Shown here in pieces: positions 55,444 through 64,000 of a stretch of 64,000 nt of DNA. Origin of the DNA: a bacterium (GTDB taxonomy: Bacteria > Myxococcota_A > Bradymonadia > UBA7976 > UBA1532); the NCBI GenBank assembly GCA_030427205.1, contig JAUHXC010000025.1, positions 1 to 64,000 of the forward strand. Reading direction: 5' to 3'. Made by a program: the position numbers and the translations under genes. The first letter of the stretch is position 1. Each line of letters opens with the position of its first letter. A model generated the notes under the pieces. That model was not told the origin of the DNA and did no database searches. It saw nothing but the letters and a program-made list of their open reading frames with translations.

Positions 55444-58400
55444 ATGATGGACTCGCGCTTCGTTCGTGGCGCGGTCTGGTGCCTGCTGGTCGCGCTGGTC
55501 GCGGCGGGCTGCGACGACGCGGTGCAGGGCACACCGCCCGAGGCGCCGCTCGACGGCTTCACCCTGCCGCCCGACGACGAGCCGGACGCCGACGGCGCGC
55601 CACCCGATGGCGACCGACCTGAGGACGGCGGTCTGCCTGCCGACGGCGACCTGCCTGCCGACGGCGCGCCGACCGACCGCGGGCGGCCCGTGGACGCCGC
55701 GCCGCCCGACGGCGGGCCGTGCGATCCCGATCCCTGCGGCGAGGGCGAGCTGTGCGTGGCGGAGGGCGAGCCGCGCTGCGTGGCCGAGTCGTGCGACGTC
55801 GCCCGGTGCGGGCCGACGGAGGCCTGCGCGGCGCTCGACGGCGGCGGCTTCGGCTGCGTCGACATCAGCTGCGTCGACGATACCGAGTGCCCGCCCGCGC
55901 AGCACTGCGATCAGATCTGCGTCGACGACGTCTGCGCGCCCGGCGCCCGGATCTGCGGCGCCGGCGGCGTCGAGGTCTGCCGCGCGAACGGCAGCGGCTT
56001 CGCGCCGGCCGAGGTCTGCGGCGGCGAGGCGCCGGGCTTCGAGAGCCGGTGCGCCGACGACGTCGACGGGGCCGGCTGCACCTGCCGCGACGTCTGGGAC
56101 TGCCCGCCGGGCATGCGCTGCACAGGCCGCCGCTGCCGAGGCGCGCTGGGCGGCCCGACGTGCCGGGTCGATCCGCTGCCCTTCGACGGCGCGTCGGTGC
56201 AGCCCGAGGCCGTCTGGGGGGCGCCGATCGACGCGCCGCTGGTGGGGCGGCCCTTCCCCGCGTCGAGCCAGGTGGTCATGACCCCGGTGGTGGCCAACCT
56301 CACCGACGACAACGGCGACGGGCGGGTCGACGCCCGGGATACGCCGGAGATCATCTTCACCACCTATTGCGACAGCGACTACACGGCGAACGGCGCGCTG
56401 CGGGTCATCCGGGGCGCCGCGCCGGCGCGGGGGGCCGATCTGTTCGCGGTGCTCGGGCCGCATCACTGGCGCCGCGGCGACCCGCTGCCCGATCCGGCCG
56501 ACGCCCGCTGCGCGGACGGCGACCTGGACCCCAACGCGGGGCTGGCGGTGGGCGATCTGGACGATCCGGCGACCTCGGACGGGCGGCCGGAGATCGTGGC
56601 GATCAAGGAGCGGGGCGGGCTGGTCGTCTTCGACGCGGGCGGCGCGCGCATCGGCGAGATCGGCGGCGACTGGCAGCGGGACGGCAACGCGCCGACGCCG
56701 GTCATCGCCAACGTCGACGGGGCGGGTATGGCCGAGATCGTCGTCGGGCCCTATGTGCAGACGCTGCGGCGGGCCGCAGACGGGTCGATCGAGGGCGCCG
56801 ACCGCTTCGAGGGCCGGCCGGCGGAGGGGCGGAATATCTTGGGCGCGATCGCGTGCGTGGCCGATCTGCTCGGCGACGGGCGCCTGGAGGTGGTGGCCGG
56901 GGCGACCGTCTACACCCTGCCCTCGCCGCCGCCGGGCGCCGCGCGCCAGAGCGACTGCGCCGACCTGGAGCCGGCCGACGAGAGCGAGGCGGCGTGGTGC
57001 GCCGGCGAGCTGCAGGTGGCGTGGCGGGCGGTCGACCTCGAGCCCGAGCTGGGCCCGCCTTTTGGCGACGGGCTGTGCGCGGTGGCCGACGTCTGGGGCG
57101 CCGGCGACGGCCCGCCGGGCCCCGACAACCCGCTGGACGGCGCGCCCGAGGTCATCGTGGTCGCCGACGGTCAGGTCGTGGTCCTCGATGGGGCGACCGG
57201 GCGCCGGCGGGGCGCGGTGGTGCGCATCGACCGGGGCGGCGGCGGCCCGCCGGCGGTCGCCGATACCGACGGCGACGGCTTGCCCGAGCTCGTCTCCGGT
57301 GGCGGCGAGGTGCTGCAGCTCGTCGACTGGCAGGCGCCGACGGCGGCGTGCCCCGAGTGGCCGACTGCGCTGGGATACGGGATCGAGCCGCCGGGGGAGA
57401 ACCCGCCGCGCGCGCCGGGCGGGGCCTGCGCCGACGACGGGGACTGCGCGGCGGGCGCGCGCTGCGCCGACGGGGCCTGCGCCTGCCTGCACACCGGCTG
57501 GCGGCGCAGGATCGAAGACGACTCGAGCCGGTCGACGGGTCTGGCGGCGTTCGACTTCGACGGCGATGGCCGGGCGGAGGTCGTGTTCAACGACGAGTGC
57601 CGGCTGCGGGTCTACGACGGCGGCGGCGCGGTGCGCTTCTCGCACCCGTCGAGCAACCGCACCCGCGCCGAGCATGCGGCCATCGCCGATGTCGACGGCG
57701 ACGGCGCCGCCGAGCTGGTGGTGCCGGCCAACGACGAGCGGGCCTTCTGTCAACAGGCCAACGACCCGGTCGACCCGCCGCTGATGGGGGTCGCCCGAGA
57801 CCACTACAACCACGGCCTCGAGGTCTGGGGCGACGTCGACGGCCGCTGGGTGAGCGCCCGCCGGATCTGGAATCAGCACCCGTATCAGGCCACCCACGTC
57901 ACCGAAGACGGGGCCGTGCCGCTGACCGCGCCGCCGAGCTGGGGGGTCTACGGCGGGCGCCGCGTCGACGGGTTTCGGACGCAGCCGGGCAGCAATGGCG
58001 CGGCGCCCGATCTGGTCGTCGAGGCGCTGCAGGTGACCGCGGCCGAGGGCGGCTGCGACGCGGCGGGCGAGGCCCTGACCCTGTGGGCCAAGGTGGTCAA
58101 CGTCGGCGATCTGCGGGTCGGCGGCGAGGTCGTGGTCGGCTTCGAAGGCGTCTGGGGCGGCGCGCGCGCGCGATTGTACGGGCCCGGACGGCGCGCCGCT
58201 GACGGTGGCGTTGGGGCAGACGCTGGCCCCCGGCCGCGCGGTCTGGGTCGCCGCGCCGTATGTCGTCGGCGCCGATCCCGACGCGCCGGCGGGCCCGCCC
58301 GAGGCCATCGAGGCCATCGCCGACGCCGGCGGGCACCCGGATTACGGCGCGGCGCGGGAGTGCCGCGAAGACAACAACCGGCGGCTGGTCGAGCCGGCGG

Positions 58401-58747
58401 CGCCGGCGGCGCAGGTCGATCTGCGGGTCACCGCGGTGGAGGTCGATCCGGCGCGTTGCCCGACGGTGGATGTGCTGGCCACGGTGCACAACGCCGGCGC
58501 CGACGCGGCCGAGGCGGTGAAGCTGCGCCTGTATGCGGGTGATCCGGTCGGCGGCGGGCAGCCCGTCGGCGAGGCGATGATCGCGCGGATCGAGGGCGGG
58601 GCCGAGGTGCAGGTGGCCGTGGAGGCGCGCGGGCTGCCGACCGCGCGGGTCGTGCTCTTCGCGGTGGTCGATCCCGACGAGCGCGTCGCCGAGTGCCGCG
58701 ACGGCGACAACCAGACCCGGGCCGCCGGGCGGGTCGGCTGCCCCTGA
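55444..58747 (+). CDS. FG-GAP/CARDB-type lipoprotein, frameshifted in a GC run
   Basis: ATG 55444 with AGAGGGGGG upstream; lipobox VAAGC (Cys23). Order: acidic Pro linker; Cys-rich EGF-like region (about 95-240, for example CGEGELCVAEGEPRC, CPPGMRC); a large FG-GAP/VCBS-type propeller with VVANLTDDNGDGRVD, IANVDGAGMAEIVVG and IADVDGDGAAELVV; then two CARDB-like beta domains (LVVEALQVTAAEGGC, LRVTAVEVDPARC). The opening frame fails after GFEGVWGGARAR near 58161-58171, a GCGCGCGCGCG run; the adjacent frame carries the second CARDB domain to 58747. A missing GC pair or one extra base would restore a protein of about 1100 residues. Confidence 0.8.
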
Positions 58748-58782
58748 TCGCGGGCTCGTGATCGGTGATTTTCGAAGATCCC

Positions 58783-58835
58783 GTCGCACCAAGGGGCAAT
58801 GCGACAACAATAGATGAATAATTTCATAAATCTAC
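58783..58835. terminator. possible bidirectional terminator between convergent genes
   Basis: GTCGCA at 58783 pairs with TGCGAC at 58800-58805 around an 11-nt loop; a second AT-rich inverted repeat (ATGAA-TAAT-TTCAT) follows near 58815. Position after one gene and before the convergent next one supports termination, but no long T-tract is seen. Confidence 0.4.
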
Positions 58836-58856
58836 AGAACAACGAAGGAACAGAAA

Positions 58857-58891
58857 GAAACCCGAAACCCGAAACCCGAAACCCGAAACCC
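58857..58891. repeat. heptanucleotide repeat GAAACCC x5
   Basis: Five perfect GAAACCC units, giving (GGGTTTC)5 on the minus strand: G-triplets spaced by four bases that could form a G-quadruplex. Lies in an AT-rich pocket between convergent genes, 26 nt beyond the lipoprotein stop at 58917. Confidence 0.9.
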
Positions 58892-58916
58892 ATAGCGGGC
58901 GATTTCGACTGGGTGG

Positions 58917-59942
58917 TCAGAAGCAGTTCGGCGGGCGGGCCTCGGGGTCTTCATGCGGCGCCCGCGCCAACCCCACCGGCGCCAGGTCGATGGCGAAGCG
59001 GAAGCGCCACGCGTCGGGCTGGCCGTCGCCGTTGAGGTCGGCGAGCTCGTCCGGCGGGCCGGCGTGCAGCGGGCGCTCCGCCTGCAGCGCCGCGGCCAGC
59101 GTCGTCTCGCCGAATGGCATGCCCTGCGCCGCGTCCAACGACAGCACCCACGAAAGCGCGCTCTGCTCACCGCCGCGCACGTTCAGGCCCGGCGCGCGCT
59201 GCACCTCGGCGTCGACCATCAGCTGCACCGAGAGCCGATCGTAGCCGCAGCGCGCCTGCCCGGCGGGCGCGCCGGTGGGCAGCCACAGGTCGATGGGCTC
59301 ATCGCCCGCCGAGGCGCTGGCCGCGCAAACATCCTCGATACAGTCCCAGCCGTCGCCGTCGAGGCGCTCGACGGGCAGCCGCGGCACCTGCCGATAGAGC
59401 GGCCAGAGCCTGCCCTCGACGTCGTACTCGCCGGCGCGCTCGCCCTGGATCAGATACATGCCATCGCCCGCGTTGGTGAGCAGCAGGTTCAGCGCGTCGC
59501 GCTCGATCTGCCGTTGGAGCAGAGCCTTCAGCCGACCGGTCGACTGATATACCGGCCAGCTCGGCCCCAGGCTCGCGACGCGCGTGGTGCGGCCCTCGGG
59601 GTCGAAGACGCAGACGTCGGCGCGGCACGCGGCCCATACGAGCTCCGAGCCGCAGTGGGCGTCGTCCTCGCAGGGCGCGCCGCGGGGGCCGGCGTCGGGA
59701 TCGGGCTCGGGCTCGGGCTCGGGCGCAGGCTCGATCGGGGGCTGCCTATTGGCCCGCGGCGGATCGGGGTTCGGCAGCGGCGTCGGCGCAGCGTCGGCCA
59801 TCGGGTTGGGGTCCGACGGCAGCGCGCGGCCGGCGTCGCCCGGCTGCGGTTCGGGCAGCGGCGCCGGCGGCTGGCAGGCGGCCACGCCGGCCAGGAGCGC
59901 GAGCGCGGCCAGCCAGCGGGTCGTCCGGGTCGTCGGGGTCAT
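58917..59942 (-). CDS. lipoprotein of unknown function with acidic Pro linker
   Basis: 341 residues; lipobox GVAAC (Cys23). Residues about 24-90 form a Pro/Glu/Asp linker; the rest has several Cys (CEDDAHC, CRADVC, WDCIEDVC) and a final calcium-loop-like LADLNGDGQPDAWRF. No family recognised. It lies 60 nt downstream of the carboxylesterase gene on the same strand. Its 5' end and the esterase 3' end have a decayed copy at 61780-61937. Confidence 0.75.
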   Translation of the reverse strand: MTPTTRTTRWLAALALLAGVAACQPPAPLPEPQPGDAGRALPSDPNPMADAAPTPLPNPDPPRANRQPPIEPAPEPEPEPDPDAGPRGAPCEDDAHCGSELVWAACRADVCVFDPEGRTTRVASLGPSWPVYQSTGRLKALLQRQIERDALNLLLTNAGDGMYLIQGERAGEYDVEGRLWPLYRQVPRLPVERLDGDGWDCIEDVCAASASAGDEPIDLWLPTGAPAGQARCGYDRLSVQLMVDAEVQRAPGLNVRGGEQSALSWVLSLDAAQGMPFGETTLAAALQAERPLHAGPPDELADLNGDGQPDAWRFRFAIDLAPVGLARAPHEDPEARPPNCF

Positions 59943-60002
59943 CGTATTGCTCCTCGCGCCGATGGCGGAGCATAGCGGACGCCGCGGGCGACGGAAGACC
60001 GT

Positions 60003-61610
60003 TCAGGGCAGCACGCCCAGGTCGCGCAGCGCGTCGCAGCGGCCGCCGCGGAAGTCGTCATCGAGACCCACGAGCGATCCGATGGCCCGGTGCTGCGGGT
60101 CGGGGCCGCCGGCGGTCGGCCAGCCGCCGTCCCAGGCGGGCGCGCCGGTGCGGGCGAAGCTGCCCCAGGCGAGCTGCATGCGGCGGCTGATCTCGAGGTC
60201 GAAGGCGCCGGGGATGACGCCCAGCGCGGCGAAGTTGCCGAAGACGTAGGCGATCTCGGCGGCGTGCAGCGGGCCGTAGGGGGTCATCATCGGCGCCGGG
60301 CCCAGCTCGAGGTGGTAGGCGTAGCCGTCGAGCGCGCGCACCAGGTGGTAGGCGTTGCAGTTGAAGAGCCACTCGCCGACGAAGGCGTCGAAGGCGTCCT
60401 TGGCCCGGGGGAAGCTCAGCGGCGAGTAGAGGTCGACGACGGCCGCGGCGGTCTCGGCGCCGAGCCACGGCTCGAGGGTCGCGGCGAAGTCGGCGCGGCC
60501 GAAGATGGCGATCCGGCCGGTGAAGGCGGCGCCTTCGTTGCCGTTGGAGCCGGCGATGATCGGGCGCGGCGGGGCCCGGCCTTCGGTGAGGCGGGTATAG
60601 GGCAGCTCGGGCAGCACGACGCCGTCGATGGTCCAGCCGGCGGCGCGGTCGCTCTCGAAGAGCCGGGTCAGCGCGAAGGGGTCGATGAGGTCGGCGAAGG
60701 CCTGTCCGGGCAGCGCGCGCAGGCAGGCGAGGCGGTCGGCGGCGTCGGCGCAGCCCAGCGCGTCGACGACCTGTTCGCCATACTCGAGCGGGCTCGGCGC
60801 GCCGGCGAGCAACCCACCGTCGAGCGGGGCGAAGCTGGCGCAGTTGCCGCTCTGCATGATGGCCTTGTGGAAGAGGTCGTCGGCCAGCGGCGAGCCCATC
60901 AGCGCGCAGGTGGAGATCGCGCCGGCGGACTCGCCGAAGACGGTGATGTCGTCGGGGTCGCCGCCGAACGCCGACGCGTTGGTGCGCAGCCAGCGCAGGG
61001 CTTCGATCTGGTCGAGCAGGCCCATGTTGCCCGCGGCGCCGAGCGGGTCTTCGGCCTGCAGCTCGGGCAGCGCGAGGTAGCCCAGCACGCCGACCCGGTA
61101 GTTGAGGGTGACGACGACGACGTCGGCGGCGCGGGCGAGCCGCGCGCCGTCGTAGAGGCCGAGGCCGGCCTCGCCGAAGACGAAGCCGCCGCCGTAGATC
61201 CAGACCATGACCGGGCGGCGGCGCCCGTCGCGGTGGGCCCAGACGTTGAGGGTCAGGCAGTCTTCGTCGGTGCCGCCGCCGGCGAAAGAGAGCGCCTGCA
61301 GGCAGGCGGGGCCGAAGGCGTCGGCGCTCAGCGGCTCGGGCCAGGGTTCGACCGGCGCGGGGGCCCGCAGCCGGCGCGGTCCGACGGGCGGCCGGGCGAA
61401 CGGGATGCCTTTGAACATGCGCAGGTCGTCGGCGGCGACCCCGTCGATGCGCCCGCTGGCGGTCGCCACGGCGAGGCCGCTCTGCAGCGGCACGGCGGCG
61501 CCGGGGTCGGGCGGGTCGAGAGGGTCACCGGCCACGTCGTCGCAGGCGAGCGGGGCGAGCAGGGCGAGCAGGGCGAGCAGGGCGAACGGCATGAGCGGGC
61601 TGCGCGGCAT
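60003..61610 (-). CDS. type B carboxylesterase lipoprotein
   Basis: 535 residues from ATG 61610, chosen because the signal peptide (LLALLALLAPLAC, Cys23) starts there. Carboxylesterase type B family: GIPFARPPVGPRRL, EDCLTLNVWA, oxyanion-hole VWIYGGGFVFG, nucleophile GESAGA, Glu in SNGNEGAAF and His in GPLHAAEIAYVFG, all in family order, so it should be active on ester or amide substrates at the cell surface. Length and domain order are normal. Probably transcribed with the lipoprotein gene 60 nt downstream. Confidence 0.92.
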   Translation of the reverse strand: MPRSPLMPFALLALLALLAPLACDDVAGDPLDPPDPGAAVPLQSGLAVATASGRIDGVAADDLRMFKGIPFARPPVGPRRLRAPAPVEPWPEPLSADAFGPACLQALSFAGGGTDEDCLTLNVWAHRDGRRRPVMVWIYGGGFVFGEAGLGLYDGARLARAADVVVVTLNYRVGVLGYLALPELQAEDPLGAAGNMGLLDQIEALRWLRTNASAFGGDPDDITVFGESAGAISTCALMGSPLADDLFHKAIMQSGNCASFAPLDGGLLAGAPSPLEYGEQVVDALGCADAADRLACLRALPGQAFADLIDPFALTRLFESDRAAGWTIDGVVLPELPYTRLTEGRAPPRPIIAGSNGNEGAAFTGRIAIFGRADFAATLEPWLGAETAAAVVDLYSPLSFPRAKDAFDAFVGEWLFNCNAYHLVRALDGYAYHLELGPAPMMTPYGPLHAAEIAYVFGNFAALGVIPGAFDLEISRRMQLAWGSFARTGAPAWDGGWPTAGGPDPQHRAIGSLVGLDDDFRGGRCDALRDLGVLP

Positions 61611-61718
61611 CGAGGGCTCTCGAGTTGGCGGTCGTCGGCGCCAGCGGGCGGCGCTGAACCGGCGGCCATGATCGGGTGCGGTGCGCGGGCAGATCCAGCC
61701 TCGCTCAGTGCTCACGGC

Positions 61719-61946
61719 TCAGTGCTCACGGCTCACGGCTGCGCCGACGACGGTCATCGACACATGGGCGAGCCCCAGCAGCCAGCGGGTCGTCCGGGTC
61801 ATGTGCATTCTCCTCGCACCGATGAGACCAGCATAGCGCGCGCCGCGGGCGACGGGCGACCGCTCGGGGCGATACGCCCAGGTCGCGCAGCGCGTCGCCG
61901 CGGATGGCGTGGCCGAGGCCGACGAGCGATCCGCTGGCTGCTCGCC
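61719..61946 (-). pseudogene. decayed copy of the esterase/lipoprotein junction
   Basis: Two gene remnants in the same order as 59911-60085. (a) Minus-strand 61719-61808 reads MHMTRTTRWLLGLAHV and stops after 29 codons; the intact gene starts MTPTTRTTRWLAALALLAG. (b) Plus 61862-61946 reads on the minus strand GSLVGLGHAIRGDALRDLGV, the C-terminus of the esterase (GSLVGL then CDALRDLGVLP), but its stop is lost. The DNA match (about 158 against 175 nt) contains several small indels. A tandem duplication of the two-gene unit, mostly deleted since, explains this. Confidence 0.8.
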
Positions 61947-61984
61947 CTGCCCCGCAGACGCCGCCGGACGGCGCTCGTCGGCCT

Positions 61985-62705
61985 CGGGCCGGCGGTCGAA
62001 CGCGAGCCGGACCGCGCCGAGGCCGATCCGGCTCGCGGTGGCCGCGCACCAGAACAGCGCCCGACCCCTCTCGACGCGTCGGCGATCGCCACCTCGACCG
62101 CGGCCTCGCCGTCCGGGTGCTCGGTGATCGGCGCCTCGACCACGGCGTTCATCGCCCGGCGGCGATCGATCGGCGCCGCGACCACGGCGTTCATCACCTG
62201 GCGGCGATCGATCGCCGCCGCGACGCCCGCGGAGGCGCTGATCGATCGCCGCCGCCGAGGGGTCGGGCCACCTCCGGACGCCGATCGATCGCCGCCGACC
62301 GGTCGAGCATGCCCCGTGACGGCGCCGATCGATCGGCGCCGGCCCGCCCGAGGGCGCGGTCGGGGCGCCGATCGATCGGCGCCGGCCCGCCCGAGGGCGC
62401 AGTCGGGGCGTCGATCGATCGCCAGCCGGCGGCGAACGGCGCGGTCGGGCGCGGTTCGATCGCCAGCCGTGGGGGGTCGGCCGCTGTCGCGGTGGGTGGA
62501 CAACGCCAGCCAGACGGGGTCGGGTGTCGTCGGGGCGCCGTTCGACCGCGAGCCGGGCGCGGATGTCGCGGTCGGGGCGCCGTTCGCCGAGCAGGTCGGG
62601 CGCGACGTCGGGGTCGAGGCGCCGTTCACCCTCCAGCGGCGACGAACGACGCGCCCGGGCGCCGATCGATCGGCGCACGCGCACCTCCGGCGAATACGCC
62701 CGGGT
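61985..62705 (+). repeat. array 2: degenerate 42-43-nt tandem repeats with palindromic core, non-coding
   Basis: About 16 units between the pseudogene and the lipase gene. Unit starts fall at 62122, 62164, 62206, 62240, 62283, 62327, 62370, 62413, 62454, (62497), 62540, 62582, 62624 and 62664. The best-kept core is the 20-bp perfect palindrome GGCGCCGATCGATCGGCGCC (62321-62340 and, nearly, 62364-62383); other units replace it by GCGCCGTTCGACCGC. Units at 62327 and 62370 are almost identical over 43 nt, so some copies are recent. Mixed periods of 41, 42 and 43 break every reading frame. With the pseudogene this explains 61611-62765; I see no gene there. Confidence 0.75.
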
Positions 62706-62727
62706 CGGGTGCGGCGGGGGTTCGATC

Positions 62728-62733
62728 TATGAT
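62728..62733 (+). promoter_or_regulatory. possible -10 box before the lipase gene
   Basis: TATGAT directly after the repeat array, 33 nt before the ATG at 62766; no matching -35 hexamer. Confidence 0.3.
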
Positions 62734-62765
62734 GCGGGCTCTGCTGCGGCTCACCCGGAGGTGCC

Positions 62766-64000
62766 ATGAACCGCGCATGCCCGCCCGCCCTGTTGCTCGC
62801 GCTCGCGCTGCTCTTCCCGTGGGCCCTGCCCGGCTGCGACGACGGCGGCGCGCCGCTCGCCGCCGACGACGCCACGCCGGCCGACCTCGACGGGGCCACA
62901 CCGGACGAGGTGCCCGACAGCGCGGTGGCCGACAGTACGCCGCCCGATGCTGCGCCGCCCGATGCTGGGCTGCCCGACCGTGCGCCGCCCGACATGGCGC
63001 CGCCCGACGCCGCGCCCCGGGTGGACGCCGCCCCGCTCGACGCCACGCCGCGGCTCGATATGGCCCGGGTCGACATGACCCCGCCCGACGCGGCGCCGCC
63101 GACCGACATGGCCCCGCCCGACGCCGGCCCGGCCTGCCCCGAGGCCGAGCCGTTCGACTACGCCTGCGAGGCGCTCGATCCGGCGACCTGCCCCGGCGGC
63201 ACCTGCCTCTTCGGCCTGTGCCTGGGCCCCATCCGCGACGCCGACCGCTGGGCCGGCTGCGACGACGGGGTCTGCGACCCGTGCGAGACCGCCGAGAGCT
63301 GCCCCGCCGACTGCGCCGAGCCGCCGGTGGTCGCCGGGCCGCTGACCTATGACCCGGCGCGCACGATCACCGTGCGCCTCGGCGGCTTCAACCTGGTGGA
63401 CGAGGCCGACTTCGAAGATCGGGTCTACGGCAGCACGGAGGGCTTCAGCAGCGTCGGCGACGGCATCACCCGCTACGCGCCGCGGGTCGACGGGCGCGCG
63501 CAGCCCGAGGCGCCCGATCAGTTCGTCTCGTTCGAGTACTACGGGGCCCAGCCGGCCGACTGGTTCACCCCGGCCCAGATCGCCGAGATCGAGCAGTACG
63601 ACCCGCGCACCACCGAGGCCCTGCACCGCTATGCGCTCATCGCGGCGATGTTCATCCGCCACCGCCTCGCGCTGAGCGGCGCCGACGCGGCGGCCATCGT
63701 CTGCCACTCGATGGGCTGCCACGTCACCCGCTACCTCATCGAGCACGACCTCGAGGGGCTGGCGAGCGAGGGGCGCATCAGCCGCTGGGTGACCTTCACC
63801 GGGGTCGTCGCCGGCGCCCGGCTCGCCCGGCTGTTCGACAACCCCGACGTGCGCGAGATCGCCGAGGTCCTGCGCTTCAATACCAGCGACTTCGTGCACA
63901 TGAACCCGGATTACGTGGTCGACGCCTCGGCCCGCTGGGATCACGACCCCTACGCCGGCGACAACCCGACGTTCACCGGCATCGCGGTGCACCATCTGGT
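62766..64000 (+). CDS. lipase-like alpha/beta-hydrolase lipoprotein, C-terminus cut by window edge
   Basis: At least 411 residues; strong ribosome site CCGGAGGTGCC before ATG 62766; lipobox ALPGC (Cys24). A low-complexity stalk of repeated P-P-D-A/M-A-P units (about 45-120) is followed by a Cys-rich knot (CPGGTCLFGLC, CDDGVCDPCETAESC), then a hydrolase domain with GFNLVDEADFEDRVYG and nucleophile elbow CHSMGCHVTRY (Ser near residue 313; the first Gly of GxSxG is Cys). Acid and His residues would lie near or beyond the edge. Surface triacylglycerol or ester hydrolase expected. Confidence 0.82.
   Translation, partial: MNRACPPALLLALALLFPWALPGCDDGGAPLAADDATPADLDGATPDEVPDSAVADSTPPDAAPPDAGLPDRAPPDMAPPDAAPRVDAAPLDATPRLDMARVDMTPPDAAPPTDMAPPDAGPACPEAEPFDYACEALDPATCPGGTCLFGLCLGPIRDADRWAGCDDGVCDPCETAESCPADCAEPPVVAGPLTYDPARTITVRLGGFNLVDEADFEDRVYGSTEGFSSVGDGITRYAPRVDGRAQPEAPDQFVSFEYYGAQPADWFTPAQIAEIEQYDPRTTEALHRYALIAAMFIRHRLALSGADAAAIVCHSMGCHVTRYLIEHDLEGLASEGRISRWVTFTGVVAGARLARLFDNPDVREIAEVLRFNTSDFVHMNPDYVVDASARWDHDPYAGDNPTFTGIAVHHL

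Noticed and set aside
54827..55534. Minus-strand frame through array 1 as a protein gene
   Set aside because: The 41-nt period shifts frame at each unit, all three frames look equally Arg-rich, and no ribosome site precedes it.
61985..62705. CRISPR array
   Set aside because: Repeats are degenerate throughout, there is no constant repeat with unique spacers of fixed length, and no cas gene is present.
61799..63109. Minus-strand frames through array 2 and the lipase gene
   Set aside because: They cross the pseudogene, the array and the antisense of a clear lipoprotein gene; repeat period varies 40-44 nt.

Overview
The window is about 70% G+C with tightly packed genes on both strands. It carries many lipoproteins (fourteen proteins with a clear lipobox), three Ser/Thr protein kinases, MopE-type DDDCDG repeats, CTDC-type Cys repeats, FG-GAP/LVIVP propeller proteins and one protein ending in a MYXO-CTERM-like sorting tail. 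This points to a myxobacterium or close relative (Myxococcota, possibly an uncultured lineage). I see no rRNA, tRNA, phage, transposase or cas gene. Assignments rest on motif reading only; no database search was run.

Layout. 1-4.5 kb: minus-strand secreted proteins and lipoproteins. 4.6-11.2 kb: a membrane TPR protein, a Ser/Thr kinase (frameshifted near its 3' end) and an FGE-sulfatase-type lipoprotein overlapping it by ATGA. 11.2-15.4 kb: a minus-strand TPR/2-TM protein, an orphan lipoprotein and an alpha/beta-hydrolase lipoprotein. 15.5-19.9 kb: an operon from a clear sigma70-type promoter with a TPR/2-TM protein, a LivK-like binding lipoprotein and a zinc-ribbon Ser/Thr kinase with a PEGA domain. 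19.9-23.8 kb: a divergent DUF4384-type lipoprotein and caspase-fold lipoprotein around an AT-rich promoter island. 23.8-29.6 kb: a ferritin-like/ATP-grasp fusion, a TPR protein and a Ycf46-like AAA ATPase. 29.8-34.2 kb: a GST and a giant kinase-STAND-TPR protein. 34.2-37.5 kb: a MYXO-CTERM protein with a CxxCH site, a small orphan and two tandem paralogues of unknown family.

37.6-44.9 kb is the most coherent pathway: a SufS-type cysteine desulfurase, a single protein fusing SufU-, XdhC- and MocA-type domains, a small secreted protein, and the 2Fe-2S, molybdopterin and di-haem subunits of an IorAB-type molybdenum hydroxylase. Genes overlap by ATGA or GTGA, so enzyme and cofactor maturation appear to be made together. 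44.9-52.5 kb holds secreted Cys-rich proteins and a GNAT-like/PhyH dioxygenase pair; the PhyH gene ends in one of two 35-bp direct repeats that flank a single-gene cassette.

52.7-64 kb contains a NYN-LOTUS predicted ribonuclease, a large FG-GAP/CARDB lipoprotein (frameshifted in a GC-dinucleotide run), another lipoprotein, a carboxylesterase and a truncated lipase. Two non-coding divergent regions (54.70-55.30 and 61.99-62.70 kb) are filled by degenerate tandem repeats with 41-nt and 42-43-nt periods, about four helical turns. A decayed copy of the esterase/lipoprotein junction lies beside the second. The arrays, the three-domain Mo-cofactor fusion and the caspase/DUF4384 locus are the best candidates for something undescribed.
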